A stretch of DNA of 64,000 nucleotides from Antrihabitans stalactiti (GCF_012932915.1 NZ_VCQU01000016.1:1-64000), one strand, 5' to 3'. Positions 21,746-30,684 are shown, counted from the stretch's first letter. Made by a program: numbers and translations. Notes: generated by a model from the letters alone, not told the origin.

Positions 21746-22627
21746 GTGCCCTTCAATTGCCTCGCTCTCAACGTCATGTTGTCGGGACCCGGCGACGTGT
21801 CAGTTCCGATCGAAACGATCGAAAATGTGCTCTACGACTGGAACCGAGAACGTGCTACGAGTAGCAGTATTGTTCTGCTCCCTCGGCATTGGTCCACTGA
21901 CGGCGTGTCTTCGTTCTCGCTCGGCGCAGACGGACAGGCGGAGATAAATAACCAACTCGTCGAACAAGCGGATATCATCTTTTCGGTTTTTCACGCCCGA
22001 ATCGGCAGTGCCACAGCGCGATCCGTATCGGGAACAGCCGAGGAAATAGACAAAGCGATCGAGCGAGGCATCCGAGTGCACGTGTTCTTCTCGACAGCGG
22101 CGATTCCCCATAGCCATGATGCCGACCAATTCGCAGCTCTCAAGCGGTTCAAGGCTTCACTTGGCGCGCGCGGGCTGTACCGAGAGTTTCTCACAGACGA
22201 CGATCTGCGTGGTCTCGTTCGGCAATCGTTGGAGGCAGACATCGTCGCGTTCAATTCAGCAGATCAAGTTTCGACATCGCGTGACGGGGTCCGCCTCATA
22301 TCACGCTACGAGTATCGAGACGTCGTCGAAACCGATTCAAGCGGTCGTGTTCAAACTCGAAAGCACAGTCAGCGAATAGTGATTCGAAACGAAGGCGGTG
22401 CGACCGCTAGCGACGTTACATTGAGGTTCGACCCCGTGAGTGACGGCTCTGTTCCGATCTTGTTGACACAGGACCAATCCGCAGCACATTTCGCGGCTAT
22501 GGACCCTGAATCGGAGGTTTCGGTGCCGATTGCACTCCCGTGGGGGACGGCATCAAACCAGCGCGCGACTCTTACGTGGTTCGAAGGGGGCACGCGAAAA
22601 TCGCGAACGCAGACGCTGACCTTTTGA
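21746..22627 (+). CDS. DUF4062-type protein with C-terminal beta domain
   Basis: A 293-residue protein. Residues 1-175 carry the DUF4062 pattern: NVMLSGPGDVS at the first strand, IVLLPRHWSTDG, then INNQLVEQADIIFSVFHARIGS and SGTAEEIDKAIERGIRVHVFFS. DUF4062 is a Rossmann-like domain that I recall being grouped with TIR-type domains, often in conflict systems; enzymatic activity here is inferred. The C-terminal part (about 185-293) has an immunoglobulin-like pattern (IVIRNEGGATASDVTLRFDP). The protein at 41177-42094 has the same two-part build. The GTG start places the first strand at the N-terminus. The next gene, a TPR protein, follows on the same strand. Confidence 0.72.
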   Translation: MPFNCLALNVMLSGPGDVSVPIETIENVLYDWNRERATSSSIVLLPRHWSTDGVSSFSLGADGQAEINNQLVEQADIIFSVFHARIGSATARSVSGTAEEIDKAIERGIRVHVFFSTAAIPHSHDADQFAALKRFKASLGARGLYREFLTDDDLRGLVRQSLEADIVAFNSADQVSTSRDGVRLISRYEYRDVVETDSSGRVQTRKHSQRIVIRNEGGATASDVTLRFDPVSDGSVPILLTQDQSAAHFAAMDPESEVSVPIALPWGTASNQRATLTWFEGGTRKSRTQTLTF

Positions 22628-22760
22628 TACGAGGTGTATCGGCGCGGGACTCCGGCGGACATGCGCGTAATTGCCTGATTTTGGTGCGTGCTGCGCGTTT
22701 GGCGGGTTGAATTGCGCACAGGCTGTTGCGACTCGGCTACGGGCGGCTGCTAGGAGATGG

Positions 22761-25394
22761 ATGGTCGTGCGGACTCGGGGAGCCTTGGTGCGGTCGTTGC
22801 GGGGTTTGCCGCGCGGAGTGCTGCTCGCGGTTGTGGTGGCGTTCGCGGCGCTATCTTGGCAGTTGCTGGGCTTGCTCGATGCACACGTGTGGATTCGAGC
22901 TGCGGTTGCGGTTATGGCGTTTGTCGTCGCGGGCGCGGTGGAAGTGGATAAGGAATTGCTCCGCCGGCGTGAGGCGAGAGAAGTTAACGAGTCTGAGCAG
23001 AAGGAACGAGAAGAAGCGGAATTCCGCTGGCTACACGACGTGCGGGATTCGTTGCGTTGTTGGCCGCTGCCGACGGTCGATGATGTCGATCCGTACGCGT
23101 TGGGGGTGACGCGGTCGCGGCTGGCAGATAGATACACGTCGTCGGGGGAAGGTGTTGCGGAGTACATCGGTCGCGATGTCGATCGTCGCTGCGCCGAGCG
23201 GTTGCGGGGTAGTGGGCTTTTGCTCTTGGTGGGAGTGCCCGCCAGCGGTGTCACACGGAGCGCGTTCGAGTGCGCGCGGGGTGTCCGGTCAGGTGCGGTG
23301 GTACTCGCGCCGCGATCCCCGGATGGTCTGCGGGTTGCGCTCAACGACCTGGATGTGGTGTCACGATTGGCGGCTGGAACGCAGGTCTTAGTGTGGCTCG
23401 ATCGAATCGACATGTTTAGCGAGAGCGGTTTAACGGCGGCGATGTTAGAGCTGCTGCGCGAGCAAACAGTGGGATTGCGGGTCGTGGCGACGATTGCCTC
23501 GACTCGGTACGAGATGTGGGTGACCGGCCACTCTGAGTTGGCGGAGTTGTTCGGCGAACCTGTGACTCTGGGCCGCGCGCTCTCGGCTTCCGAGCGGCAC
23601 CGTGCGGAAAATAGGTACCCGAGTGTCGATTTCGGCGAGGGCATTGCAGGAGCGTTCACCGCGGTGACGGCGTTACTTCGCCGCTCGCGGGCGGGGCACT
23701 CCGGGTGTCCGTTCGAACCCGCTGGTGGTGATTGCGGATTATCCCGGGCGATGATTGCGCTCGCCGCGGACTGGCGAGCCACCGGGACAACTAGACCGTT
23801 GAGTGTCCATACCTTGCTACAGCTTGTGACACAGCCACTCGGTTCCAATCGGTCTGTCGATCCGGCGCACGCGGCCGAAGCGTTGCAGTGGGGGTTGGAG
23901 CCCCTTGTCGAGGGGCCCTCTTTGCTGTGTCAGGTCGCCGATTCCGATGGCGGCCAGTACGTGGCTATGAACGAGCAACTCGCCGAGGTGCTAATGGTCA
24001 ATTCTGAGGGACCGTCGTACGAGGCGTGGTGCGGTGCGATAGCCGACGCGGAGAGCCGGCGTGATTCCGAAGCTGTGGGTCAAATTGGCTTCCGTGCGCA
24101 CATGACTGGTTGCAACGTGATCGCGGGTTACGCGTGGGCCGCAATAACTGATCTCGATGAACCAGCCGCCGAATGGCTAAGCAAAGCCGCTGCATACAGC
24201 TTCACACACCGCGACCCGGCTGGTGAGTTACAACCCCACTATCGACTCCTAGACCTGATCGAAGCCACGTCGGGGCCTGACTCTCCGCGTGTAGCGATGA
24301 CGCTCGACCAGTTAGGAAACGCATGGCGAAAATGTGGACAAGCCGCGACAGCTCGCGACTTGCACGAGCGGGCGTTGCGCATCGCCGAGACGACATACGG
24401 CCCTAGACATGTCAATGTCGCAGTCACCCTGGAAAGGCTTGGCAATGCATGGTTCGACCTCGGGCGACCAGACATCTCCCGCGACATGCACGAACGGGCG
24501 CTGCAGATAAAGGAGCACTTCTATGGGGTAGACCATGTTGAGATCGCTACTAATCTCGGGGAACTCGGCGGTGCATGGACATTCCTCGGGGAACCCGACA
24601 AAGCCCGCATTTTCTACGAACGGGTGCTGGTAATTCAAGAGCGGGAATATGGACCCGACCATCCAGACGTTGCGATTACTTTGGATAATCTCGGAATAGC
24701 ATGGAGGAAACTCGCGCAGCCCGATACGGCCCGCAGCATGCTTGAGCGCGCTTTGCAAATACAAGAGCGGGCATTCGGGGATGATGACCGAGAGGTAGGC
24801 GCCACAGTTGCTAATCTCGGCGGAGCATGGTTTGACCTCGGGCAGGTCGCAATCGCCCGCGAAATGCTTGAGCGAGCATTGCGTATCGCGGTGCGTGAAT
24901 ATGGACATGATCACGCGAAAGTAGCGGGTTTGCTAGCGAACATCGCCAGCACCTGGAACACGAGCGGCGACCCCGGCGCTGCGCTCGGAATGTACGAGCG
25001 GGCGTTGCGAATCCAAGAGCGCGAATATGGCTCAACACATCCGGTGGTTGGCGCCACCATCGCCAATCTCGGAAGCACGTTATTTCAACTCGGCCGTCAT
25101 TCGAACGCGTGCGAAAAGTTTGAGCGAGCGTTGCAAATTCAAGAAGGCGCATATGGGCCCGATCACCCCGAGCTCGCCACCATCCTGTTCAATCTCGGTA
25201 CTGCACGTGGCGCTCTCGGACAACTTGCCGCGGCGCGCGACATTCTGCAGCGCGCGTTACAAATTCTGGCCATTCATTTCCCGGATGGGCATCCCGTTGG
25301 CAAGGCCATCGCGGAGAATCTTCGCATAATCGCGCCAGACCTAATCGTGTATGACAACGGTCGGATCTACAGTCAAACGGACACGACAATCTGA
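22761..25394 (+). CDS. membrane-anchored degenerate P-loop / TPR protein
   Basis: An 877-residue protein. A hydrophobic N-terminal pair of segments (GVLLAVVVAFAALSWQLLGLL, then IRAAVAVMAFVVAGAV) is followed by a charged helix and an NTPase-like region with GVPASGVTRS near residue 158, where the P-loop Lys is replaced, and a Walker B-like VLVWLDRIDMF. About nine 42-residue kinesin-light-chain-type TPRs (for example LDQLGNAWRKCGQAATARDL) fill residues 490-870. This is the layout of a STAND-like sensor with TPR recognition repeats, here with a probably inactive P-loop. ATG 22761 has an AGGAG site. The neighbour upstream is DUF4062, a likely effector partner. Confidence 0.75.
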   Translation: MVVRTRGALVRSLRGLPRGVLLAVVVAFAALSWQLLGLLDAHVWIRAAVAVMAFVVAGAVEVDKELLRRREAREVNESEQKEREEAEFRWLHDVRDSLRCWPLPTVDDVDPYALGVTRSRLADRYTSSGEGVAEYIGRDVDRRCAERLRGSGLLLLVGVPASGVTRSAFECARGVRSGAVVLAPRSPDGLRVALNDLDVVSRLAAGTQVLVWLDRIDMFSESGLTAAMLELLREQTVGLRVVATIASTRYEMWVTGHSELAELFGEPVTLGRALSASERHRAENRYPSVDFGEGIAGAFTAVTALLRRSRAGHSGCPFEPAGGDCGLSRAMIALAADWRATGTTRPLSVHTLLQLVTQPLGSNRSVDPAHAAEALQWGLEPLVEGPSLLCQVADSDGGQYVAMNEQLAEVLMVNSEGPSYEAWCGAIADAESRRDSEAVGQIGFRAHMTGCNVIAGYAWAAITDLDEPAAEWLSKAAAYSFTHRDPAGELQPHYRLLDLIEATSGPDSPRVAMTLDQLGNAWRKCGQAATARDLHERALRIAETTYGPRHVNVAVTLERLGNAWFDLGRPDISRDMHERALQIKEHFYGVDHVEIATNLGELGGAWTFLGEPDKARIFYERVLVIQEREYGPDHPDVAITLDNLGIAWRKLAQPDTARSMLERALQIQERAFGDDDREVGATVANLGGAWFDLGQVAIAREMLERALRIAVREYGHDHAKVAGLLANIASTWNTSGDPGAALGMYERALRIQEREYGSTHPVVGATIANLGSTLFQLGRHSNACEKFERALQIQEGAYGPDHPELATILFNLGTARGALGQLAAARDILQRALQILAIHFPDGHPVGKAIAENLRIIAPDLIVYDNGRIYSQTDTTI

Positions 25395-25763
25395 CAGATC
25401 GGTCCGTAGATACGCCGCCGTCATGTCGACGTTTCACCTTCGATGCCAAATTCAACTTCAGGCGTGTCCTAGACGACGCTCGCCACTGACCGCCCGCGCG
25501 AACGTTCCATGGGCCACCGCAACTGCTTACTCAGCCGAGGCTGGAGTGCCTTAAGGGCTTCGAGGCACCCCGCACTGACGACGCCGACGCGAAATCGGCC
25601 GCAGCAGACGACTTGCAATTGGGCGCTCCGCGACGGACTGGTGTACGCGGGCAACGTCGAGGCGTGCCAGCCAGTCGCGAAGATCGGTGATGGCGCCTCG
25701 CTGATGCGGCCGATCTAATACTACTGTGGTGCGCACGATCGTTGCTCCAACGAAGGGGGAAGG
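25395..25763. other. 369-base gap, no gene seen
   Basis: Open frames in this stretch are short and lack ribosome sites or recognisable products. It must contain the promoter for the gene at 25764. A GAAGGGGGAAG ribosome-site-like stretch ends just before that start. Confidence 0.5.
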
Positions 25764-26603
25764 GTGGCCGCCGCCGAGATCGATCTCAAAGCAGCTATTA
25801 ATGCCGTGTCGGATGTAATTCAGAACCGTCCGCGTCCTATCCGCGAGTTCGACCAGATCTATATGAAGACTGGCGACATAGTGATGCAAAGCGAGTTCGT
25901 CGCCAACTGGGCTCGGGACAAGCAGCTCGCATTCATTGGCGATGGAGACGCAATCAGTGTTTGCGTTGCCTACTTGCACAATCGCGGGATAATCGACTAT
26001 GGACCGTCGCGCATCACCGTGTTCGATTTCGACGAGCGAATTGTCGGGGCGATTAATCGATTTGCTGACCGCGAGCGCCTCGCCACGCTGGAGGGTGTTC
26101 TGTATAACTGTCTCGATCCATTCCCAGTTACTCGACAATTTGACAACTTCTATACGAATCCGCCGTGGGGCGCCAGCAATAACGGTGAAAGCGTCAATGT
26201 ATTTGTGAAGCGCGGGATCGAGGCTGTCGGTTACTCAGGGGAAGGGCTCGTCGTCATAGCCGACGACGAAGAACTCGACTGGCCCAAGCAAGTGTTAGCG
26301 CAGGTCCAGGGCTACGCAGCCCAAAATGGATTCTTTGTGAGCAGAATGATGCCGCGCCTACATGAGTATCATCTCGACGACAATCCGGGACTCAGGTCTT
26401 GCAATCTCATCTTCGGCTCGTTACCAGGAAATAGCCGCAGCTTTGAAAGCGCGGAGGTGACGGACCCCGCGGTACTGGCTAACTTTTACGGTCGCTCCCA
26501 AGAGCCGCGCGTGCACTACGTCCGGGAAAAGAAGCGACTTGATTACGGTAAGGCGAACGACGGCGAGTATGAATTTGAATTGATTGAGAGAGGTAGTCAA
26601 TAA
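25764..26603 (+). CDS. BpsA (DUF43)-like Rossmann enzyme
   Basis: A 279-residue protein. Residues 57-62 (FIGDGD) and 87-94 (FDFDERIV) match the glycine loop and the acidic loop of branched polyamine synthase BpsA (DUF43), and NPPWG at 132-136 follows strand 4 as in BpsA and amino-methyltransferases. Known BpsA transfers aminopropyl groups from decarboxylated SAM to spermidine; SAM-dependent methyl transfer is the main alternative because of the N/DPPW motif. There is no thermophile context here, so a nucleic-acid or nucleotide substrate is more plausible, but this is inference. The GTG start has a strong purine-rich ribosome site. The stop lies 1 base before the next gene, so the pair is a transcriptional unit. 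Confidence 0.65.
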   Translation: MAAAEIDLKAAINAVSDVIQNRPRPIREFDQIYMKTGDIVMQSEFVANWARDKQLAFIGDGDAISVCVAYLHNRGIIDYGPSRITVFDFDERIVGAINRFADRERLATLEGVLYNCLDPFPVTRQFDNFYTNPPWGASNNGESVNVFVKRGIEAVGYSGEGLVVIADDEELDWPKQVLAQVQGYAAQNGFFVSRMMPRLHEYHLDDNPGLRSCNLIFGSLPGNSRSFESAEVTDPAVLANFYGRSQEPRVHYVREKKRLDYGKANDGEYEFELIERGSQ

Positions 26604-26604
26604 G

Positions 26605-27162
26605 TTGTTAGAACCCGGAGATGCGTTGCTTTTCATGAAGATTGGAACACACGCGCAGGAGGACCTGCGCGAGATCATCGCGCGGAAGCGACTAGAGATT
26701 GAGCAGGAAGGCCTTGCGATGTGGGGGTATGGGGGAAACACGTGCCATCCGACCACCATGGTGCAACCGTTCGCGCGCGATCAAGCCAATTCTGGCCATA
26801 GGATCGTGCTTGCAATGGAGCCGATGGATTCCAAGCATTTCGCGGAGCCAATCAGGGCCGAGGAATACTCAGTTGATGGACTCCAGTGGGCCCCCGTTCC
26901 CGACGGAATTAACGTTTTAGGTTCGCGATATGCACTGTGCGTTCGCGACTTACGCGAGGTCGAGGACGAAGTGGACTTAAGCATGACGCGTGTCGCGTTG
27001 GGAAACAGCAAGGGAAAGATTGGAAGCCGTTACGTTCGTGGCAGGGTTGACAAAGCTTGTCTCGAGGTCACGGCCGGCGCTGGCCCGGACGGCTCTGCGC
27101 TGAAGCGGATCGGGCTTGTCGCGGAGTTGATCGAACCGTACGCGGTCTTTCTCAAGAACTAG
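26605..27162 (+). CDS. unknown family, copy A (GTHA / WGYGG protein)
   Basis: A 185-residue protein that I do not recognise. It starts with LEPGDALLFMKIGTHAQEDL, followed by IIARKRLEIEQEGLAMWGYGG and CHPTTMVQPFA; the C-terminus reads GKIGSRYVRGRVDKACLEV and LVAELIEPYAVFLKN. It is clearly related along its whole length to copy B at 28963-29622. The TTG 26605 was chosen because it reproduces the N-terminus of copy B (M-L-x-P); TTG 26584 in the same frame would overlap the upstream gene. It is probably co-translated with the BpsA-like gene. A beta-rich, PUA-like ligand-binding fold would fit the spacing of motifs but is a guess. Confidence 0.65.
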   Translation: MLEPGDALLFMKIGTHAQEDLREIIARKRLEIEQEGLAMWGYGGNTCHPTTMVQPFARDQANSGHRIVLAMEPMDSKHFAEPIRAEEYSVDGLQWAPVPDGINVLGSRYALCVRDLREVEDEVDLSMTRVALGNSKGKIGSRYVRGRVDKACLEVTAGAGPDGSALKRIGLVAELIEPYAVFLKN

Positions 27163-27826
27163 GAAAAGAATCGCCTGGATGTAGCAATGTGGGTGCTGCG
27201 TTACGTAAGTTCTGTATGTAGCTTCTAAAGGCTCGGGCAACCGTCGCGTCATCGGGGAGAGACGGGTTCCAGCAAGAGAAGCAGATTGATAGTGCCGTGT
27301 CTACCGCCCTTTCCGCGCATACCTTGCTGCGACTTGTGCCGTACCCCGTGGCGTTCGATATTCCAACGATGACTTGTTCTAGGCATACCACGCGACCCGC
27401 CAAGGACTCAAGCGCAGGACAAAATACCTTAAGTTCTTCCGCAGCTTGAATTGCGCGTTTATCGCCCGTAATCAGTGTCTCAAAGCCGCGGGTAATGACG
27501 ATGGCGCAGAGTTGACTTTCTCCCAAATCTAGGCCGACGGATTGCCGGTTTGCAAGCTCCTCAAGTTCAGTAGCTAGGTCGATTTCGGATGCAGTCGGCT
27601 CAAGCTCCTCGACGTCGGCGAGGAATGTCGTGAATTCGACCAAAGCCGCTGCGCGATCTTCGATCCCGAACTTGCGTGCAAGAACCTGCCTGACTACGAA
27701 TCGCGCGGCCCCTAGGATCCCGACCGAATAGGCGCCGTCCGACAGGGCCGTGAGCTCGGATAACAGGCGATAACAGCTCATCTTGATGATTACGTCGTTG
27801 TCGACTGCACGTCGTGCCGTTGTCAT
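27152..27826 (-). CDS. PIN-type nuclease
   Basis: A 224-residue protein with a PIN-like arrangement: AVDNDVIIKMSCY (Asp9, Asp11) at the N-terminus, then LDLGESQLCAIVITRG, and ETLITGDKRAIQA as the third acidic site. PIN nucleases cleave RNA with Mg or Mn and are often toxins. It starts 6 bases after the ImmA/IrrE gene on the same strand, and its 3' end overlaps copy A by 11 bases (convergent). The upstream peptidase probably controls it. Confidence 0.7.
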   Translation of the reverse strand: MTTARRAVDNDVIIKMSCYRLLSELTALSDGAYSVGILGAARFVVRQVLARKFGIEDRAAALVEFTTFLADVEELEPTASEIDLATELEELANRQSVGLDLGESQLCAIVITRGFETLITGDKRAIQAAEELKVFCPALESLAGRVVCLEQVIVGISNATGYGTSRSKVCAERAVDTALSICFSCWNPSLPDDATVARAFRSYIQNLRNAAPTLLHPGDSFPSS

Positions 27827-27832
27827 TTCATC

Positions 27833-28828
27833 TCACTTTGACAAAATCCGACGCAAGTAGTCAGCGCGATCGAACCCGATGCTGCCCCATTGCAGTTGCC
27901 TGGCTGCGATGCTATTGATTGCGATACCGACATCCTCCGGCGATTGCTGACCGGGGATTATCTTGAGCGCACCTATTGATTCTCTCCAGCGGCCGGATGA
28001 GTAGGCTAAGCAAAGCGCGATGGTGCCTGGATCGATTCGTGTTGACTCCGCAGCGACCATCGCGGCATTCGCCACTTGCGTCGCATTATAGGTATCAACA
28101 TCGGCGACAACGTCGACTGTGTCGTGGCCTGTAAGAAGGGCGAGGGCGTACCCATCGGCCTGTAGCTCCTCATCGTCACGTTCGGTTGATTCCAGAGGAT
28201 TGTCTATATCAAGAATAGCGGCTGTGTCTGTGATATGTCCTGCGGCAATATGCCCCAATTCGTGCGCAATTATGAATGCTACCTGCGCGGGAAACCGCGA
28301 GTTTAGACCGATGAGTATCGCGTATCGATCGCCGAGTCGGATGCTCATGGCGTGCATCCGTTTCCGCCTCAATGGAAGGACATTCGTTTTGACGACCGGT
28401 ATACCGATTCCCCAGCATGCAGCAAGTAGGTCGCTCAGTTGGATATACTGAGCCGAAGCCAGAATCGCTTCGCGGAGGCCAATCGCAGATCCTGGTAAGG
28501 CTACAGCGCTATCTGGCGCGGCCGAGATTAGCGCTCGACCGACCGCGACACCGAACGAAGTGAGGACAAGCTGCTCGTTTGGCGTTGTGCCGCCGAGGTT
28601 CTTGAACTTCGCCTCGTCCCTCCACATGAATACTGGTGGACCGTCGAAGAGCGATCGAGGCGAGATGCCGAGCCGGCGTGCAACCGTGTACCTTAGCTCG
28701 GCGGAAGCGGATGTAGACGATTCCGCGTCAGAACTCCACCACTCGGGCCAGACGGCATCGATTGCAGCCCGTGTTAGCCCGGTGTTCGTTAGCTCGCGTC
28801 TAAGCGACCTCTCAAGATTCGATGTCAT
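27833..28828 (-). CDS. ImmA/IrrE-family metallopeptidase
   Basis: A 331-residue protein. The zinc site HELGH is at residues 189-193 (VAFIIAHELGHIAAGH) and the third ligand region is DEELQADGYALAL. The N-terminal part has a small helical segment (LRRELTNTGLTRAAIDAVWPEWW). ImmA/IrrE enzymes cleave repressors or antitoxins on stress signals. The gene precedes and is 6 bases from the PIN gene, so together they look like a toxin with its protease-type regulator. It is divergent from copy B, with a 134-base shared promoter region. Confidence 0.82.
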   Translation of the reverse strand: MTSNLERSLRRELTNTGLTRAAIDAVWPEWWSSDAESSTSASAELRYTVARRLGISPRSLFDGPPVFMWRDEAKFKNLGGTTPNEQLVLTSFGVAVGRALISAAPDSAVALPGSAIGLREAILASAQYIQLSDLLAACWGIGIPVVKTNVLPLRRKRMHAMSIRLGDRYAILIGLNSRFPAQVAFIIAHELGHIAAGHITDTAAILDIDNPLESTERDDEELQADGYALALLTGHDTVDVVADVDTYNATQVANAAMVAAESTRIDPGTIALCLAYSSGRWRESIGALKIIPGQQSPEDVGIAINSIAARQLQWGSIGFDRADYLRRILSK

Positions 28829-28962
28829 CGCCCCACTTTCTCTGTCGTAGTGCCGGCTTTAACCGGAACTCTATCGGCGTGGCGTTCGCGAAAGAGCAGT
28901 TCCCTGCGTGTCGCACGACTTATGATTCGGGCGACACATCGAACAACGCTTAGGAGCCGCCG

Positions 28963-29622
28963 TTGCTACATCCAGATGCCTTCTGTTGGAGCAAGTTTGG
29001 TACTGAAGCCGGAGAGCCGGCCGAGAAGATTCTTGCGCGCAAGGAGCTGGAGCGGCAACGAAACGGCGGAACATTCTTGTGGGGTATCGGCACGAGCATT
29101 CGGCCGTCGTTGATGGCCCTGCTTCAAGAAACTAGCGATCCCCAAGTGCTCTTCACGCCGATGTTGTCCGCGCCGTCTCGTGTCGACGTCGCCCCAGACC
29201 AGGTTGTCCTCTGGACCGCCGGAATCGGCATGGATGGCACGAAGTACGAACTTCCGGCATATTCGAGGGTTACAAGTCGCGCTAGCCGGAGGGGTCATTT
29301 CGCCCTAGTTTGTTCGAACGATATTGGGTTGGACGAGTCGGGCCGGTCCGTGGGTTCGATAGATCGATCGGGAGTATGCAACTTGCTGACTGGCAGCGCT
29401 GTCGGATCGTCGCAAGTCACCTCGGTCGTAAGGCGGGTAGCTGGATCGCGCCGAATGCAACGACCGTACTGCGTCGCGTTCACCGCACGACTTACGTACC
29501 CGTATTTGGTTTCTCTACACTCGCCGGTCGATGTACCTGGACCTTCACCACGTCATCGGCTTGTGCGACGAGACGAATCGCCGGCTCGCCTGGCCTCGAT
29601 TCCAGAGGTCGTCCGTCGCTGA
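28963..29622 (+). CDS. unknown family, copy B (GTEA / WGIG protein)
   Basis: A 219-residue protein related to copy A: LHPDAFCWSKFGTEAGEP, ILARKELERQRNGGTFLWGIG, HFALVCSN, AVGSSQVTSVVRRV and VAFTARLTYPYLVSL line up with the same blocks of A in the same order. The remaining C-terminal 30 residues are basic and absent from A. TTG 28963 is preceded by TAGGAG with 6 bases spacing, which fixes the start. No function is known. It is divergent from the ImmA-PIN pair and followed after 16 bases by an HD protein. Confidence 0.68.
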   Translation: MLHPDAFCWSKFGTEAGEPAEKILARKELERQRNGGTFLWGIGTSIRPSLMALLQETSDPQVLFTPMLSAPSRVDVAPDQVVLWTAGIGMDGTKYELPAYSRVTSRASRRGHFALVCSNDIGLDESGRSVGSIDRSGVCNLLTGSAVGSSQVTSVVRRVAGSRRMQRPYCVAFTARLTYPYLVSLHSPVDVPGPSPRHRLVRRDESPARLASIPEVVRR

Positions 29623-29638
29623 GTTCGATGGAATCGCT

Positions 29639-30199
29639 ATGCCGGTAGAATCGGCCCTCATGGTAGCGGTTGGTGCTCGCGAACTTGCGATGGTAGCGCT
29701 CGCTGGTCCATTGCCGCGACGCTGGTTGCATGTGCAAAGTGTGGGCGCCCACGCGGAACAAATCGCTGCAGCGTTCGGTGACGACGCCGAAGACTTGATT
29801 TCCGCTTGCTGGCTCCACGACGTCGGTTACGCACCTGCATTGGCGCACACAGGTTTTCATCCTCTAGACGGTGCGAGGTTCTTGCGATCCGAAGGCTGGT
29901 CCGAGCGCATTTGTGGCTTCGTTGCGCACCATTCATTTGCCGACCTTGAGGCCAACCTTCGTGGGATCGAGGGTCTGGACGAGTTCGAAAACGAGGACTC
30001 GGCGATTCGCGACGCCGTCTGGTACTGCGACATGACAACTGGTCCAAGTGGCGAGCGGGTCGATGTAGACCAGCGCCTGGAAGAGATCGTGTCTCGCTAC
30101 GGCCCTGCAGATGTGGTGTCGCAGTTCGTAAGTCGTGCGCGAGGTGAGCTCGTCGCCGCGGTGGAGCGTACGGAGCGCAAGCTCCGCGCGGCGAGTTGA
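29639..30199 (+). CDS. HD-domain phosphohydrolase
   Basis: A 186-residue protein with the HD motif in CWLHDVGYAP (His60, Asp61), an upstream His31 in RRWLHVQSV, and FVAHHSF (His97/98). This is the metal-dependent HD fold that hydrolyses phosphate esters of nucleotides. Two starts are possible: ATG 29639 (used here) or ATG 29660, which gives an N-terminus closer to common homologues. It converges on a Nudix gene with no gap. HD, Nudix and XRE/DUF5919 genes recur together in actinobacteria, as here. Confidence 0.8.
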   Translation: MPVESALMVAVGARELAMVALAGPLPRRWLHVQSVGAHAEQIAAAFGDDAEDLISACWLHDVGYAPALAHTGFHPLDGARFLRSEGWSERICGFVAHHSFADLEANLRGIEGLDEFENEDSAIRDAVWYCDMTTGPSGERVDVDQRLEEIVSRYGPADVVSQFVSRARGELVAAVERTERKLRAAS

Positions 30200-30670
30200 T
30201 CAGCCGATATAAGGCTCAGCCGACTTGGCGTATCCGTGATCGATCCGAAGTCGCACTGACGGATGGATATCGAGACCGTCCAGTTCATCTTTATCCACCC
30301 AACGAACGATCTTTGACTCGTCAGATGGTCGGAGCTCTCCGCCAACAGGCTTGGCGCGCAAACAGATCGAGAACTGCTGTCGGACTTCGCCGTTGGAGTA
30401 CGCCATGACGTGGTTGGGGTTAGTGTAAAGGCCGACAATGCCAATGACCTCGGTGTCAATGCCAGTTTCCTCGCGCGTCTCGCGTACTGCGGTCTCTGAG
30501 ATGTACTCGCCGACGTCCTGGCCACCGCCGGGAATCGCCCACAGACCATTGTCGGTCCGCTGAATCAACAGCACCCGGTCTTGGTCGTCGAGTACGAATG
30601 CCGTCGCAGCAACGACGATGCTGTTGGCCGTAGGTGCGTCGGGGTCGTAGTAGTGCTCGATGCGTGCCAT
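30200..30670 (-). CDS. Nudix hydrolase
   Basis: A 156-residue protein with a full Nudix box at residues 49-71 (GGQDVGE ... AVRETREETGI). It hydrolyses a nucleoside diphosphate linked to another group; the substrate is not evident. FSICLRAKPVGGELRPSDE is typical of the MutT-like branch. It lies 14 bases after the XRE/DUF5919 gene on the same strand and is likely co-transcribed with it. Confidence 0.88.
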   Translation of the reverse strand: MARIEHYYDPDAPTANSIVVAATAFVLDDQDRVLLIQRTDNGLWAIPGGGQDVGEYISETAVRETREETGIDTEVIGIVGLYTNPNHVMAYSNGEVRQQFSICLRAKPVGGELRPSDESKIVRWVDKDELDGLDIHPSVRLRIDHGYAKSAEPYIG

Positions 30671-30684
30671 CGAAACGATTCTAG

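Noticed and set aside
25551-26138. Antisense frame overlapping the start of the BpsA-like gene
   Set aside because: The + strand gene has family motifs and a strong ribosome site; the antisense frame has neither.
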